DNA from: Phreatobacter sp964587395
Lineage (GTDB): Bacteria; Pseudomonadota; Alphaproteobacteria; Rhizobiales; Phreatobacteraceae
DNA: 64,000 bases
Reading direction: 5' to 3'
Assembly: GCA_964587395.1 (NCBI GenBank)
Contig: CAZPMD010000010.1
Span: 3,510-67,509 of the forward strand
In this document: one piece after another, positions 59,183-64,000 of the stretch
How positions within the stretch are numbered: the stretch's first letter is position 1
Layout of the letters: every line of letters begins with the position of its first letter
Translations under genes and position numbers: made by a program
Notes under the pieces: model-generated
What the model was told of the DNA's origin: nothing
Database searches by the model: none
Seen by the model: the letters and a program-made list of their open reading frames with translations, nothing else

Positions 59183-59962
59183 TCAGCCGCGCACGACCTT
59201 CAGCGCATTCTGCGCACCGCCGCGCACCATCAGGCTGTCGTTGATCAGCGTGATGAAGCCCCAGCCTTCGGCGGCGAGTTCCTTCGCCCGCTCGGGGCTC
59301 GGCGCGTAGCAGCCGGTGAGCTTTCCGGCCTTCTTCGCCGCCGTCATGATCTTGGCGAAGGCCTCGCGCACGACCTGGTGGTTGGGGTCGAGCTTCTCGC
59401 CCTTGAGAAGGGTGATGGAAAGGTCCGACGGGCCGGCGAAAACGCCGTCGATGCCGGGCACGGCGAGGATGTCGTCCACGGCCGCCAGCGCTGCCGTCGT
59501 CTCGATCATGGCGAGCGTCACGGTCAGTTCGTTGGCCTGGCGCAGGTAGTCCTGCGGGTTCATGCCGGTGAGTTGCTGGAAGCGGTTGCCGCCCCAGGAC
59601 CGGTCGCCGAGCGGCGGGTACTTCACGGCCGAGGCGAACTTCCTCGCGTCCGCCACGGAATTGATCATCGGCGCGATGATGATCTCGGCGCCGACGTCGA
59701 GCAGCCGTGCGCCGTCGCCGAAGGCGTCGAGCGCGATGCGCACGCCCGCCGGCTTGCCGGCGTGGTTCACCGCGGAGATGCCGCGCATGGCCGACAGAAG
59801 GTCGATGGAGGAGTGCTGCATGTCGAAGGTGACGGCATCGAAGCCCTCGCGTGCCACGTGATCGGCGATCAGCGGCTCGGGCATGCTCATCCAGGCGGTG
59901 AACAGGCTCTCGCCGGCGCGCAGCCGCTTCGCCAGTTCATAGGGCTTCGGTGTCTGATGCAT
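59183..59962 (-). CDS. HpcH/HpaI family aldolase
   Basis: A 259-aa class II pyruvate aldolase or citrate lyase beta-like TIM barrel. Markers are LFTAWMSMPEPLIADHVAREGFDAV, DMQHSSID, AMIETTAALAAVDDIL (metal-binding Glu) and GIDGVFAGPSDLSITL (metal-binding Asp). It cleaves 4-hydroxy-2-oxo acids such as HKHD or other keto-acid aldols. The ATG at 59962 follows GGGAGGAC. No aromatic ring-cleavage genes are adjacent, so the substrate is open. Confidence 0.9.
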   Translation of the reverse strand: MHQTPKPYELAKRLRAGESLFTAWMSMPEPLIADHVAREGFDAVTFDMQHSSIDLLSAMRGISAVNHAGKPAGVRIALDAFGDGARLLDVGAEIIIAPMINSVADARKFASAVKYPPLGDRSWGGNRFQQLTGMNPQDYLRQANELTVTLAMIETTAALAAVDDILAVPGIDGVFAGPSDLSITLLKGEKLDPNHQVVREAFAKIMTAAKKAGKLTGCYAPSPERAKELAAEGWGFITLINDSLMVRGGAQNALKVVRG

Positions 59963-60137
59963 GGTCGTCCTCCCCGGGATTTTGAACGATTGAATGGACG
60001 CGAACCCCGATGCCGTCAACGCCGCCGGGGCGCGCATCTGCGTTGTTCCGGAGGGAAATCGCCACGCTTGCTAAACCTTAACGCTTTGCCGCCAGAATTC
60101 CGCCCGGTCCCGCGTGCAAGTTTCCAGAAGGTGCGTG

Positions 60138-61013
60138 ATGCGTATCGCCTTCGATCCCCTGGCAGGCATGAAACACAGTCTTTCCCCGCGTGCGGACCTC
60201 GCCACCCGGCCGCCCACCATCCTCGTCTTCGATTCCGGCCTCGGCGGGCTCACCGTCCACCGTGAGCTGGTGCGGGCCCGCCCCGATGCGCGTTTCGTCT
60301 ACTGCGCCGACGATGCCGCCTTTCCCTATGGCGGTCTCTCGGAGGATCATCTCGTCGCCCGCGTCCTCGCGGTCATGGAGCGGCTGATCGCCGTCCACCG
60401 GCCAGACTGCGTGGTGATCGCCTGCAACACCGCCTCGACCCTCGTGCTGCCACATCTGCGCGCCCGTTTCGACCTGCCCTTCGTCGGCACCGTGCCGGCC
60501 ATCAAGCCTGCCTGCGAGCGCTCGTCGAGCCGCATGGTGAGCGTCCTGGCGACGCCGGGCACGGTGGCGCGCGACTACACGAAGGCCCTGGTCGCCGAAT
60601 ACGGCGCGGGCTGCGCCGTCACCCTCGTCGGATCGCCCCGGCTCGCCGGCCTCGCCGAGGCCACCATGCGCGGCGAGCCGGCCGACACGGCGGCCATCGC
60701 GGCGGAGATATCGCCCTGCTTTGCCCGGCACGGCGACCGGCGCACAGACGCCGTGGTCCTCGCCTGCACCCACTATCCCCTGCTCGCCGACACGTTCAGC
60801 TCGCTCGCCCCCTGGCCGGTGGAATGGATCGATCCGGCGCCGGCCATCGCCCGCCGCCTGACGCAGATCCTCGGGCCGGCGCGCACCGAAGCCGCAACGC
60901 CGCAGGGGGCGCTCGCGCTGCTCACCGGCGGCGGCGCCGCGTCCCGGCTCGCCGAGGTCTTTTCGCGCTTTGGTCTGCCGGAAACCCGCATCGAGCCGCT
61001 GCCGCTTCATTGA
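60138..61013 (+). CDS. murI: Glutamate racemase
   Basis: A 291-aa MurI. The family start VFDSGLGGLTVHRELV (about residue 30), catalytic Cys96 in VIACNTASTLVLP and Cys210 in LACTHYPLLADTF are all present. It supplies D-Glu for peptidoglycan. An N-terminal extension of about 27 residues precedes the conserved core; the start at 60138 is the best ribosome-site choice, with ATG 60168 a shorter alternative. Confidence 0.93.
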   Translation: MRIAFDPLAGMKHSLSPRADLATRPPTILVFDSGLGGLTVHRELVRARPDARFVYCADDAAFPYGGLSEDHLVARVLAVMERLIAVHRPDCVVIACNTASTLVLPHLRARFDLPFVGTVPAIKPACERSSSRMVSVLATPGTVARDYTKALVAEYGAGCAVTLVGSPRLAGLAEATMRGEPADTAAIAAEISPCFARHGDRRTDAVVLACTHYPLLADTFSSLAPWPVEWIDPAPAIARRLTQILGPARTEAATPQGALALLTGGGAASRLAEVFSRFGLPETRIEPLPLH

Positions 61014-61172
61014 CATTCGAGGGTGTCGCGGCTAAGGACGCCGCTTCCTGACGGATCGCTTAACGGCGATGCGGCAGGTTTGCGCACCCGCGGCAAGCCC
61101 TTNNNNNNNNNNCCGAGAGGGATAAGAGGAGGGCGCGTCTCCTATCGAACGCAAACGAATAAGGGACACGCG

Positions 61173-61790
61173 ATGTCGAAGCGTCACGCTGCCAAATACA
61201 AGATCGACCGCCGGATGGGCGAGAACATCTGGGGTCGCCCGAAGAGCCCGGTGAACCGCCGCGAATACGGCCCCGGCCAGCACGGCCAGCGCCGCAAGAG
61301 CAAGGTCTCCGACTTCGGCACCCAGCTGAAGGCGAAGCAGAAGCTCAAGGGCTACTACGGCAATATTTCCGAGAAGCAGTTCCGCGCCACCTACACCGAG
61401 GCCGTGCGCGTCAAGGGCGACACCGGCGAGAACCTGATCGGCCTGCTCGAGCGCCGCCTCGACGCGGTGGTCTATCGCGCCAAGTTCGTGCCGACCGTCT
61501 TCGCCGCCCGCCAGTTCGTCAACCATGGCCACGTCAAGGTCAATGGTCGCCGCGTCAACATCCCCTCCTACAAGGTGAAGGTCGGTGACGTGGTCGAGGT
61601 CAAGGAGACCTCGCGCCAGATGATCCTGTTCATGGAAGCCGTCCAGTCGGGCGAGCGCGACGTGCCGGATTATCTCGACGTCGACCACGGCAAGGGCGTC
61701 GCCAAGCTGTCGCGCGTGCCGACCCTGTCCGAGGTTCCCTACGCCACGCAGATGGAACCCTCGCTGGTCGTCGAGTTCTATTCGCGCTGA
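61173..61790 (+). CDS. rpsD: 30S ribosomal protein S4
   Basis: A 205-aa uS4, standard length. MSKRHAAKYKIDRRMGENIWG is the alphaproteobacterial start; the S4 RNA-binding domain is RRLDAVVYRAKFVPTVFAARQFV with the NHGHVKVNGRRV loop. It nucleates 30S assembly and represses its own operon in some bacteria. Ten N at 61103-61112 lie in its leader, so any 5' regulatory structure there is unreadable. A terminator follows at 61816-61841. Confidence 0.98.
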   Translation: MSKRHAAKYKIDRRMGENIWGRPKSPVNRREYGPGQHGQRRKSKVSDFGTQLKAKQKLKGYYGNISEKQFRATYTEAVRVKGDTGENLIGLLERRLDAVVYRAKFVPTVFAARQFVNHGHVKVNGRRVNIPSYKVKVGDVVEVKETSRQMILFMEAVQSGERDVPDYLDVDHGKGVAKLSRVPTLSEVPYATQMEPSLVVEFYSR

Positions 61791-61815
61791 TTGCTTCCTG
61801 CCCCGGCAGAAACGG

Positions 61816-61841
61816 AAAGGCCGCCCACCGGGCGGCCTTTT
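61816..61841 (+). terminator. Rho-independent terminator after rpsD
   Basis: Arms AAAGGCCGCC (61816-61825) and GGCGGCCTTT (61831-61840), with one further C-G pair, then TTTT. It begins 25 bp after the rpsD stop. Confidence 0.9.
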
Positions 61842-61960
61842 CGCTTGTGCGGGGGGATGCCGGAAGGGTTCGATCGGCCTTCCGTCCCGACGGATCGCCA
61901 GCCTTCCCAGTCATCGGCTGAATCTCAGGCGACAAGATTCCACAGGGGGGGACTCCCGCC

Positions 61961-62257
61961 TCAGCTATCCTGTTCCACCGGCTCCACGGCCAACCGCAAG
62001 CCCATGGCCTTCATGACCCCGGTCAACGTACTGAGACGAGGGTCACCCTCGCGGCTGAGGGCACGATAGAGCGCCTCTCGCGACAGGCCCGCCTCGCTGG
62101 CGATCTGGCTCATGCCCCTCGCACGCGCCACCTGCCCCAGCGCATGGGTGAAGAGAGCGGGATCGCCGTCCTCCAGAACGGCCTCAAGATAGGCGGCAAT
62201 GGCTTCGGGGCTGTCGAGATGTTCCGACGTATCCCAGGGGCGGGTTTCGAGAGCCAT
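61961..62257 (-). CDS. higA: HigA-type antitoxin (HTH, addiction module)
   Basis: A 98-aa XRE-type DNA-binding antitoxin. The helix-turn-helix is in MSQIASEAGLSREALYRALSREGDPRLSTL (about residues 49-79), the layout of the HI1420-like antidote family. It starts 3 bp after the stop of the toxin remnant and reads in the same direction. It appears intact, although its partner toxin is frameshifted. Orphaned antitoxins can persist as regulators or protect against related modules. Confidence 0.87.
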   Translation of the reverse strand: MALETRPWDTSEHLDSPEAIAAYLEAVLEDGDPALFTHALGQVARARGMSQIASEAGLSREALYRALSREGDPRLSTLTGVMKAMGLRLAVEPVEQDS

Positions 62258-62260
62258 GAC

Positions 62261-62553
62261 CTAACCTTCCTCCCGGGCGAGTTCCCTCGCCCTCCTGATC
62301 TCCCTCGCCTGCGTGGACTTGTCGCCTCCGCACAGCAGAATGACGATCTCGTCTCCCCGACGCTGGAAATAGACCCGATAGCCGGGACCGTGGTGAATCC
62401 GCAGCTCCGAGACGCCATCACCGACCGGCTCAACATCGCCGGGGTGCCGAGCGCAAGGCGATCGATCCTGACCATGATGCGGGCACGCGCCACTGGATCC
62501 CGCAGGTCACGGAACCACCGTGCGAACACCACCGTCTGGCTGATCTTGATCAC
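62261..62553 (-). pseudogene. Frameshifted HigB/RelE-type toxin (Gp49, HI1419-like)
   Basis: The 5' half reads from GTG 62553: IKISQTVVFARWFRDLRDPVARARIMVRIDRLALG. The 3' half continues in another frame: PGDVEPVGDGVSELRIHHGPG, then YRVYFQRRGDEIVILLCGGDKS and REIRRARELAREEG with TAG at 62261. One missing base near the ALG-PGD junction (GGCACCCCGG where GGCAACCCCGG is expected) breaks the frame. The full span of 293 nt is one short of 294, the size of a 97-codon gene. Either the toxin is inactivated or the base call is wrong. Confidence 0.82.
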
Positions 62554-62560
62554 TATGTAC

Positions 62561-62602
62561 CTTATAAGCGACAAATGACGATCTGTCAACTATAAGCTAC
62601 AA
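62561..62602 (-). promoter_or_regulatory. Sigma-70 promoter and direct repeats of the HigBA-type module
   Basis: On the minus strand TTGACA (62589-62584) and TATAAG (62566-62561) are exactly 17 bp apart, a near-perfect sigma-70 promoter. TTGT(A/C)GCTTATA occurs twice (62602-62591 and 62574-62563), 28 bp apart. One copy overlaps the -10, as expected for repressor sites. The predicted start falls at or next to the toxin GTG, implying a leaderless transcript. Confidence 0.72.
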
Positions 62603-62639
62603 ACGCTGAGGCTACTGCAAGTCGCCGTAGCTCCCGCCC

Positions 62640-63254
62640 TCACGGGCTCTCGCGGTCGATCGGCCAGTGCTGGAAGACCTCCGTCGCCTCGCAGCGCGCG
62701 GCATGGGCGGCGAGCGCCGGAAAGGCGTCCTCTGCCACGGCGTCGGGAATGGTGAAACGAATGAAGCCCCAGGCCACCGCCGCGCCGATCGCGCCGTGGG
62801 TCCAGATGCCGGGAAGCGTCTTCCACCGCTCGCCGGCGACCATGTCGAGGGCGGCCAGCGCCTCCTGCAACTGCTCGGCGACCCGCTCCAGCCACGGCGC
62901 GTAGCGGATCGCCTCCGGCCGCTTGCGTTCGTACTCAATGGCGATGGCCTTCTCGCAGGTGACGATGGCGAGCGCGGTGGCCCTGAGGTCGGCGAGGCGC
63001 GCCGCCGGATCCGTGGGCCGGAGGCTCTTCCCCGCCACGTCCTCCATGTGCTGGATGATGAGCTGCGATTCCATCAGCACGGTGCCATCGTCGGCCACCA
63101 GCGAGGGCGCCTTGATCAGCGGGTTGATGGCCCGGAACCGCTCCATGTGGCGGAACACCGAGACAGACTGATGTTCGAAGGGAATTCCGAGCACCGTGCC
63201 TGCAATGGCGGCCCGGCGCACATAGGGACTGTCCAGCATTCCGACGAGCAGCAT
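62640..63254 (-). CDS. Glutathione S-transferase family protein
   Basis: A 204-aa GST. The thioredoxin-fold N-terminal domain has MLDSPYVRRAAIAGTVLGIPFEH (Ser9-Pro-Tyr active-site region) and the ESQLIIQH cis-Pro/Ser region that binds glutathione. The helical C-terminal domain includes AIGAAVAWGFIRF. It probably conjugates or reduces electrophiles; the substrate is unknown. Confidence 0.9.
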   Translation of the reverse strand: MLLVGMLDSPYVRRAAIAGTVLGIPFEHQSVSVFRHMERFRAINPLIKAPSLVADDGTVLMESQLIIQHMEDVAGKSLRPTDPAARLADLRATALAIVTCEKAIAIEYERKRPEAIRYAPWLERVAEQLQEALAALDMVAGERWKTLPGIWTHGAIGAAVAWGFIRFTIPDAVAEDAFPALAAHAARCEATEVFQHWPIDRESP

Positions 63255-63364
63255 CCGTTCCTCCTGACCAAAGGGCAGCGGAAGGTGGCCGGGAAAGCCA
63301 CGACAGGCAAATTCAGTGAAGTGATGGACGGATCAGGCCGGCGAATGAGTCAGCCGGCCGGCCG

Positions 63365-64000
63365 TCACCACGAGCGGCGCGGCCCGTTGTCGATGTGGAA
63401 CAGGCCGTTGCGGTAGCGCTTGACGCCGCCGAGGTCGTGGCGCGCGCGCAGGAAGGCGAGGATCGCCGAAGGATTGCCGGAGACACGGAAGTCGGCGGCG
63501 CGGCAGTCGCGGTGATAGGAACCGCGCCAGGCGTCGGTGCGCACGAACATGCCGTTGCCGCGATGGGTCGAGCGGACGATGATCGGGCCGAAGCGGAGCG
63601 CGACGTCGTTCAGCGCCCGGCGCACCGGTGCGGGAAGACAAGTCAGAGGCACGCCCGGATCGGGCATCACGCGCTCGCCGGCAATGCCGAGATTGCGGTC
63701 GGTGCCACGGGCGCCGGGTACGTAGCGCGGCCAGTCGCGCGAACCGCCATCGGGGGGCAGGGCCGCAAGCACCGGGCCGCGGGCCGGCGTCGGCGAGACG
63801 ATCACCGCCTGCTGGGCGCCGGGAATTCTGCCCGCCGGCGCCGAAGGCACGACCATGGTGGTCGCCGTGCCCTGGTTGTTGAGGATGACGGGCGTCGAGG
63901 AGGCGGAGGCGAGGACCGGACCTGTCGCAGCGGCCGGGGCCATGGCGACGACGGTGGTTGCGCCGGGCCGCACCAGGGGCACAGGCGCCGCGAAGGAGAC
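63365..64000 (-). CDS. M15-like (YcbK/DUF882-type) peptidase, N-terminus outside window
   Basis: The C-terminal domain resembles the zinc D-Ala-D-Ala peptidase fold: IIVRSTHRGNG, SYHRDCRAADFRV (SxHxxxxAxD-like metal site) and the closing LFHIDNGPRRSW. Upstream is a long low-complexity Ala/Pro/Val linker. The frame stays open through 64000, so the start and any signal peptide lie outside. The domain acts on peptidoglycan cross-links or related peptides in relatives. Activity here is inferred. Confidence 0.78.
   Translation of the reverse strand, partial: VSFAAPVPLVRPGATTVVAMAPAAATGPVLASASSTPVILNNQGTATTMVVPSAPAGRIPGAQQAVIVSPTPARGPVLAALPPDGGSRDWPRYVPGARGTDRNLGIAGERVMPDPGVPLTCLPAPVRRALNDVALRFGPIIVRSTHRGNGMFVRTDAWRGSYHRDCRAADFRVSGNPSAILAFLRARHDLGGVKRYRNGLFHIDNGPRRSW

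Overview
The window is a 64 kb, very GC-rich chromosomal segment from an alphaproteobacterium, almost certainly of the order Hyphomicrobiales (Rhizobiales). Supporting signs are BTLCP transglutaminase-like peptidases, DUF3126, Usg, DUF1176, DUF3108 and ExoD families, a complete Anbu gene set, a betaine-lipid btaAB pair, alphaproteobacterial CtrA-like boxes (TTAA-N7-TTAA) and clusters of CcrM sites (GANTC) in promoters. I do not assign a genus. There is no prophage, insertion sequence, CRISPR array or rRNA. Three runs of exactly ten N (4672-4681, 28285-28294, 61103-61112) are assembly placeholders. Two of them cut through genes and shift the reading frame.

Layout. 1-7.1 kb: a tandem PilZ protein cut by the window edge, a secreted BTLCP peptidase, then a leftward run of small metabolic and envelope genes (HCCA isomerase/DsbA-like, gamma carbonic anhydrase, DUF3126, a periplasmic two-repeat protein) and two alpha/beta hydrolases. 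7.3-10.7 kb: an exported GH3 beta-glucosidase and a DUF1176 protein. 10.7-16 kb: the Anbu proteasome-like protease (leftward), slyX-trhO (leftward), and a rightward operon of circularly permuted ATP-grasp, alpha-E and transglutaminase. Together these are the four families of the predicted Anbu peptide-modification system, here split around slyX-trhO. 16-25.6 kb: VOC protein, CinA-like protein, OmpW with a perfect FNR/FixK box, gpt, a 57-aa membrane protein, tRNA-Leu(UAA), a YVTN propeller, an FAD monooxygenase, two ExoD paralogues, Usg and a BcsS-like protein.

25.6-30.4 kb: a leftward envelope-lipid operon btaA-btaB-(GT2/GtrA)-(GT39). It is preceded by five phased 11-nt repeats that look like a Pho-box array and by a divergent, terminator-bearing small transcript candidate. 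30.5-41.1 kb: two leftward blocks of a molybdenum hydroxylase system. They hold CoxS/L/M-like subunits (large subunit with the form II AYRGAGR loop) and the maturation genes MoxR/CoxD, a membrane protein, VWA/CoxE, two XdhC modules and a MoaB-MobA fusion.

41.4-43.8 kb: pcaD and pcaC of the beta-ketoadipate pathway, separated by a palindromic repeat, then a VOC protein and a flavin reductase. 44.1-49.6 kb: a complete branched-chain amino acid type ABC transporter (livHMGF, a DUF6867-type gene, livK) ending in a strong terminator. 49.7-64 kb: ccdA, a P1 peptidase, LysE, a D-amino-acid dehydrogenase, rpe, an amidase, purB, a VapBC module with a 22-bp palindromic operator, an HpcH aldolase, murI, rpsD, a HigBA-type module whose toxin is frameshifted, a GST and a window-truncated M15-like peptidase.

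Most of the window is ordinary chromosomal backbone. The points most worth following up are the split Anbu cluster, the regulatory sites (FNR box at ompW, Pho-box array at btaA, CtrA-like and CcrM sites, TA operators), the broken HigB toxin and the orphan small transcript.
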